Positions 10,565 to 20,321 of a stretch of DNA of 64,000 nt are shown in pieces. Position 1 is the stretch's first letter. Each line of letters starts with the position of its first letter. The DNA comes from Scleroderma bovista. Taxonomy: Eukaryota; Basidiomycota; Agaricomycetes; Boletales; Sclerodermataceae. The notes under the pieces were generated by a model, which was not told the origin of the DNA, did not search any database, and was given only the letters and a program-made list of their open reading frames with translations. The DNA is taken from contig JAYMGJ010000384.1 in NCBI GenBank assembly GCA_037178675.1, positions 1-64,000 on the forward strand, written 5' to 3'. Both the position numbers and the translations under genes were made by a program.

Positions 10565-13287
10565 TTACCGGATTTGGTAAGTCACGTGTCCGCGATGGAC
10601 GCGTTGCGCGTCGTTGATCCGTTTCCGCTCAGGTGAGTACTTGACGCGATTAGACTTGTTGTCGTCGCGGCTAACCTTTTGCAGGTTCTTCTTCAACTTC
10701 TGAAGGCCGTATAGAAGACCTCCGATGGACGTAGATCGCAAGGGATCGCCCGCATCGCGTGGTAGGGGGGATTTGGGCTTGTAGAGCCCTAGGTAAGCGT
10801 TCCGCTCCTTGCGCTTGCGACTAACGTTTGTAGGTCGCGTTTTCAGTCGTCCGCGTCGACGCCTGGGTCCAATGACCCTGTAGGAACGTTGCGGATTATC
10901 TCCGCGTGGCTGAGCGATTGGATCGCGTCCGAGGTAGGCTGTTTCGCCGTTGTGCGTTGGACTGACGTTTATCCACTCGATCGTAGGTCTCCCGCGTCGA
11001 CAGATGGGTGTGTAGACCCTATGGAAACGTTTCGAATGGTTTCCGCGTGATTGCACGGCGTGTGTGCGCCATAGGTGAGTCGTTTGACCTTTGCGCCTTG
11101 GACTGACGTTTCTAGGTACGAATTTGATTCGTCCACGTCGTCGCATGGGTCCGATGACCCTGTTGGAGTGTTTCGAGGCGTTGTCGGGTGGCTGCGCCAT
11201 GCTGGCGCGTATCTGGTGAGTCGTTTCGGCTTGTTGCGTTTGGCTGACCTTTTTGTCGTTTATTCGCTCGATCTTGAGCGATCCGCGTCGACGTTGCCGT
11301 CTAGCGGGTCCGTACGGACGGTCTGCAGGTCGGATGGGTGGCCAGGACGACACAGGTAAGTCGCCGTTTCGTGTTATTCGGCGTGAGCGCATTTGCTGAC
11401 TGTCTGTAGCCAGCAGCGCCGCATTGACTCGACGTGAGTCAATGTTGTTGCCGCTTGTCGTGCCATCCACGCTGCCGTCGCCTCCGTTCCATCTACCATC
11501 GCCGTCGCCAGTCGTCTCGTCGACAACTCTCGCCACTACCACCTCTCCTGCACTCTCCGCTCGTCCAAAGACGAATTTTCGACTTGTGGTGTCGATTGGC
11601 GCGATCTGTGGTACGTACACATTGGTATCGTTGACACTGACCCATTTCCATTGGATGGTAGGGACGGGCGTCGCGATTTCGCGCGTATGCGGTAAGTTTC
11701 GCGTTTTGGAGTCGTTTGGACGCGTTCTAACGGTTTGCGGTGTATTTGCAGTCGTTTTCGCGCCGTTTACAGCGCTGTGGCTATCCGTGCGTACGCTCGA
11801 CCTATCCGCCTGGTCCCTGCAGCCATTTGGCTCGTCTGAGCGCTGGCTTGCAGCCTCCACAGGTGAGTTGTTTGTTTTCAAGGTGTCTCGAGGCGTTCTG
11901 ACGCGTTCCGTCTCGTTTGCAGGTGTTAATGCGCCCGTTTGAACACTCGGGGTGTCCGTCTGTGCGCTCGACGCGTCCATGTGGCTCCCGAAGCCGTCCA
12001 TCGCGTCTGAGCGCGATGTTGCGCTCCCAGCAGGTGAGTCCGGCGTTCTCAAGCCGTTTTGACGCGTTTTGACACACGTTCTGCTTCGTTTGTAGCCGCT
12101 AACGTGTCTGTATGAATGCTTGGGGTGTCGGTGCGGTGTCTGCAGGCGTTTGGCTCATCTGAGCGCTGCCATGCAGTCTCGACAGGTGAGTCTGACGGTT
12201 TGGGCTTGTTTGGGCGCGTTCTGACAGTTTCTGGCGTGTTTGTAGGCTTTATCGCGTCCGTTTGAACGCTTTGCACGTCCGTGTGCACGCTCGACCCGTT
12301 CGTGTGGTCTCCGACGCCATTTGGCTGGTCTGGAGTCCATCTAGCGCCTTCACCAGGTAAGTTTGGCGTTTCTGGCTCTATTGGGTGTGTGCTGACGATT
12401 TCTGGTGCGTTTACAGTGGTTATCGCGTCCGTGTGGACGCTTGAGGCATCTCCGTGCCCAATCGATGTGTCCGCGTGGCTCTCAGCGCCATCCGTCTCGT
12501 CGACGTCGCGTTCTGCATCTCTAGCACCCAGGTACGTGGTTGCACCGTCTCCATGGCTTATCCCAACCGTTTCAGCTTTGTTTGACACGTTCGGAGTGTC
12601 TCTGTGGCCGCTCGACGCGCGCGCGTGGCTGCCAATGCCATCCATCTCGTCGACGGCGCGTTTTGCGTCTCCAGTGCTCAGGTACGTGCCTGCACCGGTT
12701 CTATGGCTCACAACAACCGTTTTAGCTTCATTAGACACGTTCGGAGCGTCCATCTGGCCCTCCGACGTCTCCACTCGGCTTCCAAGGCCGTTTGTGCCGT
12801 CTATGGCGCGTTTCGTGCTTCCAGCTCCAAGGTGTGTGTCTGGACTCCCACTACAGCTGATCCCAGTCGTTTCAGCATTGTATGACGCGTTCAATGCGTC
12901 CGCCGAGTCTTTCGACTCATCCGCCTGGCCATGCGAAGCATCCGCTCCGCTCCCAGGGCCATTCACGTCGTCCGTGTGCCAACGCACGCTTGCGAGGCGT
13001 ACTCGCGGCATTTCACCGCTATCTGGGTTCTCCGACTCGATGGATATGGTAACGAGTGTGTCTGACTCATTTGGGCTGTGCACGAGCTTCTGGGGCGTAG
13101 ACTGCCCGCTCGAACTGCGTGTGTGGCTGTTTGCGGCACCGCCAACTCTCTCCCCTTCGAGCGGCTGTCTGTGCCGTCTGGGTAAGTGAATTTTGGGCTT
13201 CGGGTGCCCGTTTGAGCGCTGCGCGTTGGCGTTTGCGCGTCCGATTTGCAGAGGTATGTTTCGTGTTGACTGATGCTGATGTTTCAC
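10565..13287 (-). pseudogene. Repeat-rich extension of the Gag-like frame
   Basis: Two long open stretches (13287-12049, then 12052-10565) follow the Gag domain. The first is in the same frame as Gag and is separated from it by a single TGA at 13306-13308; the second is shifted and lacks its own ATG. The protein is hydrophilic. It is built of 51-57-residue repeats (theme VRTRPNKPK...SPVE...QRSDEPN) and then of Arg-rich repeats (RVIGPRRRRGR...NVS...AYLG). No catalytic domain is visible. The opposite strand of the same DNA shows a regular series of intron-like signals (see separate entry), so it is unclear which strand, if either, is translated. Confidence 0.45.
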
Positions 13288-13310
13288 AGCGTTTTTAGGT
13301 CGTGTTCACG
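10632..13310 (+). other. Periodic intron-like signals antisense to the Gag frame
   Basis: The + strand carries about 15 candidate introns of roughly 41-62 nt. Examples start at 10632, 10792, 11073, 11356, 11691, 11862, 12033, 12186 and 12356, each with a GTRAGT-like donor. Most have a CTGAC or CTAAC branch motif 8-25 nt before CAG or TAG. Spacing is about 140-160 bp in the first half and 153-171 bp in the second, one per repeat unit. Several intervening exon-like segments (90 or 111 nt) are open in phase 0. This could be an antisense gene carried by the element, or a by-product of the repeat sequence. Confidence 0.5.
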
Positions 13311-14217
13311 AGGATGGTGTTGGGCCGTCGCCCGTCGTCATCTCGGACATCCTGTCTGCCAAATTGGGGGCTGGCGAAGCCGTTCCGTCATTCCGATTCA
13401 CCTCGTGCGTGGTGCGCTGCCACTGCCGTCCGCTCTCGGCCGTCTCCTGGTTGTCTCCCCTCGACATACCATCTGGCGCGTTTGGCGGGTCTCCCGGGTC
13501 TTTTGGGTAGATAGATGTAGTACTGTTTGTACTCGGGGTACTGGGGATGCCAGCTGGCGTGGTGCCGCTGGGCTTCTCATCATGAATTTCAGTCGGTTTG
13601 AGCTCGGATGGTAGACCACTATGGCCTGTTTCACGATCTGTGTCGTGCGCAATCCGCTCCCTTCCGCACTGCTCCGTCTCCTGGCTCCTGTCTGTGCTTG
13701 ACAGTCCATCAGGTGCTTGTGGCGGTCTTATGGGGTTTTCTGCGGCTGTGCTGGCTCGTTCGACAACTTTTCCTTCGACAATTTCTGCGGTGCGCGCTGA
13801 GTCAGCGCCATCCGACTTGAGGTGCGAGTCCTCTCGGAGAGGCTCGTCTTCGTCGCTCTGTTCCGCTGGCGGCTCAAGGGCTATGGGTTCGTGGTCGCCA
13901 AAGATGGCTGCAAGGTGGCTGAAGAGAGTGTGGGCGAGCTCATGGTGCATGAGTCGTGCGAGGAGAGAATCAGAGATTACTTCCAATATGATGTACTTAG
14001 CCACTGAATTAGACCAGTTCCATGCTTCGAGTTCGCGCGAATTGACTAGTTTTGGTGCTGCACCTGTGAGATGGCTGACTACACCTTCCGCGGCTGCACT
14101 ATCGAGGATATGCGCGCGGTAAATTTTCCAGTTTTGATTTTCTCGCGCGAGTTCAGGGAGTTTGAGGACCATTTCACTTGATCTTTTTGAGGTAAGGATA
14201 AATCCTGTTTTCCACAA
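13306..14217 (-). CDS. Copia-type Gag-like protein (303 codons to first stop)
   Basis: The frame starts MWKTGFILTSKR just inside the 5' LTR and primer site. The segment LPELARENQNWKIYRAHI, HLTGAAP, then WNWSNSVAKYIILEVISDS, resembles the copia-type Gag (UBN2-like) domain: a Trp after a short strand, then a charged helix with W and a hydrophobic repeat. The rest (about residues 120-303) is low-complexity, rich in Ser, Thr, Glu and Pro. No zinc knuckle is present. Gag would package element RNA into virus-like particles using enzymes supplied in trans; that is inference. The assignment rests on short motifs. Confidence 0.6.
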   Translation of the reverse strand: MWKTGFILTSKRSSEMVLKLPELARENQNWKIYRAHILDSAAAEGVVSHLTGAAPKLVNSRELEAWNWSNSVAKYIILEVISDSLLARLMHHELAHTLFSHLAAIFGDHEPIALEPPAEQSDEDEPLREDSHLKSDGADSARTAEIVEGKVVERASTAAENPIRPPQAPDGLSSTDRSQETEQCGRERIAHDTDRETGHSGLPSELKPTEIHDEKPSGTTPAGIPSTPSTNSTTSIYPKDPGDPPNAPDGMSRGDNQETAESGRQWQRTTHEVNRNDGTASPAPNLADRMSEMTTGDGPTPSS

Positions 14218-14240
14218 GTTTGCTTCTTCTTTCAGGCAAG

Positions 14241-14256
14241 AGCAGGGCTCATAACC
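14241..14256 (-). promoter_or_regulatory. Primer binding site (initiator tRNA-Met half-molecule type)
   Basis: The + strand AGCAGGGCTCATAACC equals the anticodon arm of initiator tRNA-Met (CAT anticodon), so the - strand element RNA is complementary to it. It abuts the 5' LTR exactly. Priming from an internally cleaved tRNA-iMet is established for copia-group elements and supports the strand assignment. Confidence 0.85.
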
Positions 14257-14567
14257 TCTTGGAAAAAGTGTGTTGGGGGGTTGCTACAGTGGACCTAGAG
14301 GACAGAAGCTGTGGTAGGAAATTGGTAACCCTGTAGTAACCTCAGTAGATGTTCAAGCTACTGTATTAGAGTAATACCTGTAGTAACTACTACAAGTCAG
14401 TATGAGTAAGAATGAGTGTGTGTGGACTACTTACCCTCAGTAGATGTTCAAGCTACTGAGGGACTAATAAGAAATACTACTGTGTATGTACGCTCTGAGG
14501 GCTTATGTAAGCGTCATGTGGTCGCGCACCTCAGTACCTAGTAACGCGTGCTGGTTAATTTACAACA
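14257..14567 (-). repeat. 5' LTR of the Gag-only element
   Basis: 311 bp, matching 10083-10393 with a single difference noticed (GTCATGTGG here versus GTCACGTGG), a CpG-type transition. Confidence 0.85.
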
Positions 14568-14578
14568 CTGTTACCATC

Positions 14579-15218
14579 TGTCAAGTCCGGGTCTACTCTG
14601 GTAGGAGGTCCGGTCAAGTCCGGACGAGCGCGGACGAAGGGAGAGGGCAGAGGGCTGGACGAGGGATTAGTCTGGCCGGAGTTGGTGACCGCTTGGATTC
14701 AACGACAAGGACGACGTGCGTTGATCCCTTGCGTAGGTTCCGGTCAAGGTGATAGGGATGGAGACGGAGACGGAGACAGACAGAGACTGGAGTAGTGACT
14801 AAGTTGATTTCAGACTGAGGTATACAAGGTAAACTAGAGGGTACTTATACTAAGTAGAAACTAGGGTCGAGTACATACGGTGACAAGTAAACAACCTAAT
14901 AGCGGACAAGGGACGACCGGAGTTAGGACTAGGTCAGGTCCGGTGAAAATAAAGTCAGGACCGGGTAAAATAAATCAGGTCCGGTGAAAAAGCTACAAGG
15001 TATAGGATATATCGAGTTCACGGAGAACTCACGTCAAGGCAGGGTAGACGGCGAGGTGTAGTAAGAGCGAATGGAGTATAGACCAAGGGTCGTAGTTAGT
15101 GGAAGGTTATCTGCGTGAGCGCAACCGGAGTAGGAGACGAGCGACCGGAGTAGAGCTGTAGAGCTGCGATACGACCGGAGTGACCGGATAAGGCCTGGAG
15201 TTGGGCATGGTCGTAACA
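14579..15218 (-). repeat. 3' LTR of the chromovirus (640 bp)
   Basis: Contains a 41-bp extra segment near 14948-14990 that duplicates a CAGGTCCGGTGAAAA-type motif. Otherwise it matches 21831-22429. Confidence 0.95.
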
Positions 15219-15378
15219 GTATCCCCCTTTTAGGGGCCGAACCCATGAGGCCCCAACGAGGCTGACGTGTGGTCGCCTAAGACAATGCGGAGTCCGGAGT
15301 TAATGTCTGAGTACAAATTCTGGATCTATAAAGCTCAGACCGGTTTTGCCTTTACCCCCAATTTACTGCTATCTGAAA

Positions 15379-16434
15379 ATGTCTGCCATTGCCAAGTCCG
15401 TCAGCCCCGCCGCCCCTGCTGCCACCAAGTCCAAGGATTGGACGAAGGCCCCAACACCGGAGTTACAGTCCGGTAGCGAGGACGAGTCCGACGTTCTCGA
15501 CGCCAAGGCGAAGGAGCGCCGTCGTCGCAAACAAGTGAAGAGGGAGGAGAAGCAGCGTAGGGAAGAGGCGGAGAGACGAGCACGTGAGGAGGCGGAGGCG
15601 AGAGCACGAGAGGAGGCGGAGAGAGCGAAGGCGGAGGCGGAACGCCAAGCGCGGGAGCAGGCGGAGAAGGACAGGGCGGAGGTGCAACGGAGGGCTGCAG
15701 AGGTTGCCGCGAGGCAGAGAGCGATGGCGCAGGAGGCGTCGAAGAAGAGAGCGAGGGAAGAGCCGGAGGCGGGTCCGAGTGGAGACCGGAGCGACAATGT
15801 CCGGTAAGTATTTTTCTTTAACTTTATTCCCTTGTTACTTTATTAATTTTTTGGCAGGTGCATTCGCTGTGCGAAGCACAAGGCCAAGTGCGAACGAGAC
15901 CCGGAAAAACCCAAGCAGCGCGCGTGCATGAAATGTGCAGGGCTCAAGGAGCGGTGTGAGTGGCCGGAGGTGGGTGGTCCGGGTCCGGTAGGGGATAAGG
16001 GGAAGGGCAAAGCAAAGGAGAAGGAGGTGGCGACGTCACCGCGAGGAGGCGAGAAGCGCAAGAAGAAGAAGACGGCGGCGAAGGTTGCCGACGACGACGA
16101 CATCGTCGAAGTACCGGGGCCGTCTGGGAAACGGTCCGGGTTTGACCCTGGGCCATTCCTGGAACGACTGGACCGGTTGACCGGGGCCGTCGAGGAGATG
16201 ACCGGGCAGATGCGCCGGGTCGCAGACGCCACTCGCTCAGTGGCGAGGGGAAACGAGCGGCTGACGGCCGGCCTCGAGACTTTTCTCGAGGAGTGTCGTT
16301 TCTTTACAGCGCCCTGGGACGAGGACGAGGAGTCGGAGGACAGCGAGGCGGAGGTCGACCCGGAGGAGGTCGAACAAGAAGTCCAGGGGCTCCATGAGGA
16401 GCAGGAGAACCCTGGCAGCGGTGTGCCGGAGTAG
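15379..16434 (+). CDS. Zn2Cys6 coiled-coil protein, antisense inside the chromovirus
   Basis: Two exons (15379-15803, 15858-16434) joined by a 54-nt intron (GTAAGT, CTTTAAC branch, TTGGCAG) give 333 aa. The start at 15379 has good context (AAAATGTCT) and avoids a weaker upstream ATG at 15346. Residues about 45-130 are an Arg/Glu-rich coiled coil. Right after the splice junction comes C-x2-C-x6-C-x11-C-x2-C-x6-C (Cys 143, 146, 153, 165, 168, 175), the spacing of fungal Zn2Cys6 DNA-binding clusters. The rest is acidic, with a second helical segment (about 220-270). The gene lies between the pol end and the 3' LTR on the opposite strand, so its intron would survive retrotransposition. Its role is unknown; DNA or chromatin binding is inferred from the motif. 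Confidence 0.8.
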
Positions 16435-16611
16435 GTGGTCCGGTCCAGACTCCTTGTAAATAGAAAATGTAATTTAGTTTTACTTTTTTGTTTATAGAGA
16501 AAAGTGGCTGGATTTGAGAGTGAGTGATATTACAGAGTGAAACAGATAGGGGAAACAGATAAGAGAAACGGATAAGAGAAACAGAGAAGGGAAACGGAGG
16601 CGAGAGTAATA

Positions 16612-19600
16612 CTACATGGACGCAAGTGGTCCGGGTTTGTCTGGGTACCGGACATGGTAATCTTCTAAGAGTTCCGTAGCGTTGCCAAGTTCAGTGGCGA
16701 GAAGCCATGACATTTCTTCGTCAGTTCCTTCGTAACCGGACCAACGCACCAGGTACAATAGCTTGCATGATCTGCGTTGACGATCAACCTTGGAGTCGAG
16801 GATCTCAGAGATCTCGAACTCCGGTTCACCATCTACTTCGACCGGTGGCGGAGGAGGTTGTATCCGGTCCAGTATGGTGTTGGGTGTGGCCGGTTCGAGT
16901 TGGGAGACATGGAAGACAGGGTGAACTGCGCGCATGGAATCTGGAAGACGGAGAGTAAAAGAGAGGGAGCCTACTTGCGCGATGATAGTGTAGGGCCCCA
17001 GGTTCTTCTCTGATAGCTTTTTGGATGGTCGTGTTGACCGGAAGTATTTGGCTTTCACGTACACTTGGTCGCCAACCTTGAAGTCCGGTGCCGGAGTACG
17101 TTTGGCATCAGCCGGACCTTGGTAGTGAAGTTGCGCGTTGGCCATTTCTTCTTGAAGATATTGATGTAGTGACTCGAGGTCGACTGCGTAGTCACGAGCC
17201 CTGGCAGAGGTCATGTCGCGTTCTGGGTAGACAGAGATGTTAGGGTGGTAGCCCTTGTTAGCGAAAAACGGAGAGACTCCGGTGGTAGCACTAGGTGCGT
17301 TGTTGTATGCAAACTCCGCCAAAGGGAGTAGGTCCGCCCAGTTGTCCTGCTGGTAGTTGCAGTAGATCCGGAGGTACTGTTCGAGGGTCTGGTTAGAGCG
17401 CTCGGTTTGGCCATCGCCCTCCGGGTGGTAACCGGAGGTGAAGTGGAGGCACATGTCAAGAGCCTTTCCGAGTGACCGGAAGAAGTGTGAGACGAACTCG
17501 GTACCGCGATCTGAGGTGACGTGGGCGGGAACACCGTGCTTGGAGAACATGTGGAGTAAAAAGAGCTTTGCGAGCTCCGGGCTAGTGATGGTGTCATGAG
17601 TAGGGATGAAAATGGCTTGTTTAGAAAGCCTGTCTACCACGACCAGGATGGCGGTAAAGCCAGTAGATGAAGGGAGTTGCTCTATGAAGTCCATTGAGAT
17701 GGAGTTCCAAGGCTTCTCCGGTACAGGGAGCTGTTTCAGCAACCCGTAGGGTCTATGGCGCAGTGTCTTAGCTCGTGCGCAAGAGGTACATGACCGGACG
17801 TAATCCTTGACGAAGGTCCGGAGACCAGGCCAGGTATACTCACGCCGGATTAGCTCTAGAGTCCAGTTTTGCCCAAAGTGACCAGCGAGTGGGTGATCGT
17901 GTCGATACTGGAGTACCCGGAGACGGAGGTCATCCAAGTCCGGTACGTATATGCGACTGTCTAGTCGAAGGAATCCAGCCTCGTCTGTGGACCAGCGAGA
18001 GTCCGGTGGATCTGCGAGGTGGACCTGGGCAATGGGATCAGAGGGTAGTGCGGAGAGGATGTCGCTATGGAGTGTTTCTACGTCCATGATTGCGACTGCA
18101 CGGAGGACCGGGAACTCTAGATAGGTAGCGCGAAGTGAATTAGTGAGCTGTTCTTGAGTGAACACCGGCCGGAGATTTTGGGGGTTAACCCGGGCGTAGC
18201 CACTATCCCCCTCTTTGGGGTAGACATCCCATCGGCTAGTGAGGGCGTCAGGCTTGGCACCAAGCTTACCAGGGCGGAAGCGAATGACAAGATTAAACTG
18301 TGATAGAAACTCGGACCACCGGGCTTGCCGGCGGGAGAGTACTTTTGAGGTTGAGAAATACTCGAGATTCTTGTGGTCCGTGACAACGTCGATAGGAGAG
18401 GCGGAGCCTTCGAGGTAGTGGCGCCAGTTCCGGAATGCTTCGAAGATAGCAAGCAATTCCTTATCGTGGGTGTCGTAGTTCAGTTCCGGAGCGGTCAAAG
18501 TCCAGGAGTAATAGGCGACCGGACGAACTTCTCCGTCGGCGCAGGTAATAGACAAGATACCGGCGACAGCATAGTCGGAGGCATCGGTTTCCACGATGAT
18601 AGGGGTATCCGGAATGAAGTGAGTGAGAATGGGCGCAGTAGTGAAGGCATGCTTAAGTGCATTGAATGAACGTCGACAGTCCTCGGAGAAGTTCCAAGGG
18701 GCATCCTTCCGGGTGAGTCGGGTAAGGGGGACCACGATGTCCGAGTAGTTGAATATAAACCGGCGGTAGAAATTGGCGAAGCCTAGGAAGGACTGGATGT
18801 CCTTTACCTTTCGAGGTTCAGGCCAGTCGGAGATGGTCTGGATTTTGTCCGGAGACATAGTTAGACTGTCAGGAGATAGGCAGTAGCCAAGATACTCTAC
18901 CGAGTCCGAGTGGAACTCGCATTTCTCCGGTTTGGCGAAGAGGCCATGCAACCGGAGACGGCGGAGTACTTCTCGGACGTGCTGCTGGTGGGACTCCATA
19001 TCCTCGGAGTAGATGAGGATGTCGTCGAGGTACACGATGACGCAGACATCCAGCATGTCAGCGAAGATGGTGTTGACAAAGCGCTGGAAGGCTGCAGGGG
19101 CGTTAGTGAGGCCAAAGGGCATTACTAACCACTCGTAAGACCCATAGCGCGTACGGAAGGCGGTCTTCCACTCATCGCCCGGAGCAATCCAGACTAGATG
19201 GTACGCATGCCGGAGGTCGATCTTCGAGTAGATCTTAGCACGGCTTGGGGAGTCTAGTAGGTCAGAGATTAGGGGGAGTGGATAGCGATCCTTTTTGGTG
19301 ATTTTGTTTAGGCCTCGGAAGTCAACGCAGAGGCGGAGTGAACCGTCCTTCTTTTTTACGAAGAGGACCGGAGCAGCATGGGAGGAAGCGGTAGGACAGA
19401 TGAAACCTGTATTAAGATTCTCGTCGATGAAGGTCCGGAGAGCGGAGAGCTCAACCGGAGACAGTGAGTAGAGGGTTCCCAGAGGTGGGGAAGTACCTTC
19501 TTCAAGGTCGATCTTCAAGTCGTAGTCGCGATGCGGGGGAAGTTCAGAGGCCTTTGCCTTGCTGAACACATCTGCATAATCGCGATACTCCGGAGGGACG

Positions 19601-20295
19601 ATGTCCAGGTCTGGCGGAGTAGAGGCGGAGGAAGAACGAGCCTTTGCTGAGTCGGAGGGACGCAGCTGAAGTTGGTATTTGGTAGATCCCTCTAATTTGC
19701 ACGCACGCACGAATGCGGCTGCGTTAATCAGGGAGATGTGCGGAGGGGTGCAAACCGGAGTGTCGACAGATGGCACGGGGCTGGGGTCAGATTGGCCGGA
19801 GAGGCCGGAGACAGGGTTACCGGACTGAACCGGAGAGGGAGTCGACGGGGGCGCTGGCAAACTTTCTGCAAGTGTTCGGAATGTTAAACTGCTCAATACC
19901 CAGTCAATCAATGGATTGTAGCGGGTGAGCCAGTTATGTCCGAGAACAATTTTGCATTCAGAATCCAGCGGAGTTAGGTAAAAGGTCATGGGGGTGACAT
20001 CACCGGATGCGGGGAACTTCACTGATAGGTTGACGGCTTGAGTAATTACAAAATTCGAGGTACCATCAAAAAGCCGGAGTACAATCGGGGAAACGGAGTA
20101 AGTGAGGAGAGAGTGTCCGAGAGCATACTTGGTATCTACAAAGCAGTGCGTGGAACCGGAGTCCACAAGCGCACGGAGTTCTGGTAAATTGTAAGACAAG
20201 AGGAAAACATGGGGCATAAGAGAGTTAGGATCGTAAAGAGTGGACGCGTTGAGGCGGGCCTCCTTGGGTGCACTTCCAGAGTCAACGCAGCTCAC
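16612..20295 (-). CDS. pol: Pol polyprotein of the chromovirus (PR-RT-RH-IN-chromodomain)
   Basis: An uninterrupted 1227-codon frame without its own ATG; the first in-frame codon listed is GTG, and expression is probably by frameshift from gag. Domains: aspartic protease VDSGSTHCF (about 44-52), RT with YLDDILIYS (422-430), RNase H from DASDYAV (571), integrase zinc finger with H-H-C-C (about 800-839), and integrase core with D869, D929 (TSDRGTEF) and E965 (DGQTERSNQ). These are followed by a GPY module (NLGPYTII, about 1098) and a C-terminal chromodomain (EFEISEILDSKV...YLVRWSGY, about 1159-1217). The chromodomain probably directs integration to marked chromatin. All catalytic residues appear present. 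Confidence 0.95.
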   Translation of the reverse strand: MSCVDSGSAPKEARLNASTLYDPNSLMPHVFLLSYNLPELRALVDSGSTHCFVDTKYALGHSLLTYSVSPIVLRLFDGTSNFVITQAVNLSVKFPASGDVTPMTFYLTPLDSECKIVLGHNWLTRYNPLIDWVLSSLTFRTLAESLPAPPSTPSPVQSGNPVSGLSGQSDPSPVPSVDTPVCTPPHISLINAAAFVRACKLEGSTKYQLQLRPSDSAKARSSSASTPPDLDIVPPEYRDYADVFSKAKASELPPHRDYDLKIDLEEGTSPPLGTLYSLSPVELSALRTFIDENLNTGFICPTASSHAAPVLFVKKKDGSLRLCVDFRGLNKITKKDRYPLPLISDLLDSPSRAKIYSKIDLRHAYHLVWIAPGDEWKTAFRTRYGSYEWLVMPFGLTNAPAAFQRFVNTIFADMLDVCVIVYLDDILIYSEDMESHQQHVREVLRRLRLHGLFAKPEKCEFHSDSVEYLGYCLSPDSLTMSPDKIQTISDWPEPRKVKDIQSFLGFANFYRRFIFNYSDIVVPLTRLTRKDAPWNFSEDCRRSFNALKHAFTTAPILTHFIPDTPIIVETDASDYAVAGILSITCADGEVRPVAYYSWTLTAPELNYDTHDKELLAIFEAFRNWRHYLEGSASPIDVVTDHKNLEYFSTSKVLSRRQARWSEFLSQFNLVIRFRPGKLGAKPDALTSRWDVYPKEGDSGYARVNPQNLRPVFTQEQLTNSLRATYLEFPVLRAVAIMDVETLHSDILSALPSDPIAQVHLADPPDSRWSTDEAGFLRLDSRIYVPDLDDLRLRVLQYRHDHPLAGHFGQNWTLELIRREYTWPGLRTFVKDYVRSCTSCARAKTLRHRPYGLLKQLPVPEKPWNSISMDFIEQLPSSTGFTAILVVVDRLSKQAIFIPTHDTITSPELAKLFLLHMFSKHGVPAHVTSDRGTEFVSHFFRSLGKALDMCLHFTSGYHPEGDGQTERSNQTLEQYLRIYCNYQQDNWADLLPLAEFAYNNAPSATTGVSPFFANKGYHPNISVYPERDMTSARARDYAVDLESLHQYLQEEMANAQLHYQGPADAKRTPAPDFKVGDQVYVKAKYFRSTRPSKKLSEKNLGPYTIIAQVGSLSFTLRLPDSMRAVHPVFHVSQLEPATPNTILDRIQPPPPPVEVDGEPEFEISEILDSKVDRQRRSCKLLYLVRWSGYEGTDEEMSWLLATELGNATELLEDYHVRYPDKPGPLASM

Positions 20296-20321
20296 CGGTT
20301 GTGCGGAGGGCCGGGAGCTGC

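Larger units (their letters stand above)
10078..14572 (-). mobile_element. Gag-only LTR retroelement with target duplications
   Basis: Two 311-bp direct repeats (10083-10393, 14257-14567), near identical (one difference noticed), bound the element. CTGTT target duplications lie at 10078-10082 and 14568-14572. Read on the - strand the LTR starts TGTTGTAAATT and ends CCAAGA. A primer site complementary to the initiator tRNA-Met anticodon arm follows the 5' LTR, and a purine-rich stretch precedes the 3' LTR. The interior carries a Gag-like frame and repeat-rich extensions but no protease, integrase or RT. This resembles the non-autonomous gag-only (TR-GAG/LARD-type) elements known in plants. The near-identical LTRs indicate a recent insertion. 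Confidence 0.85.

Noticed and set aside
12281..13189. A 302-codon + strand protein antisense to the Gag extension
   Set aside because: Kept only as part of the intron-like signal finding. The continuous frame reads through several strong donor/acceptor pairs and shows no known domain.
15369..15797. Ala/Ser-rich open frame on the - strand opposite the coiled-coil exon
   Set aside because: It is the shadow of a strongly biased Arg/Glu coding exon that has a clean intron and a Zn2Cys6 motif on the + strand.
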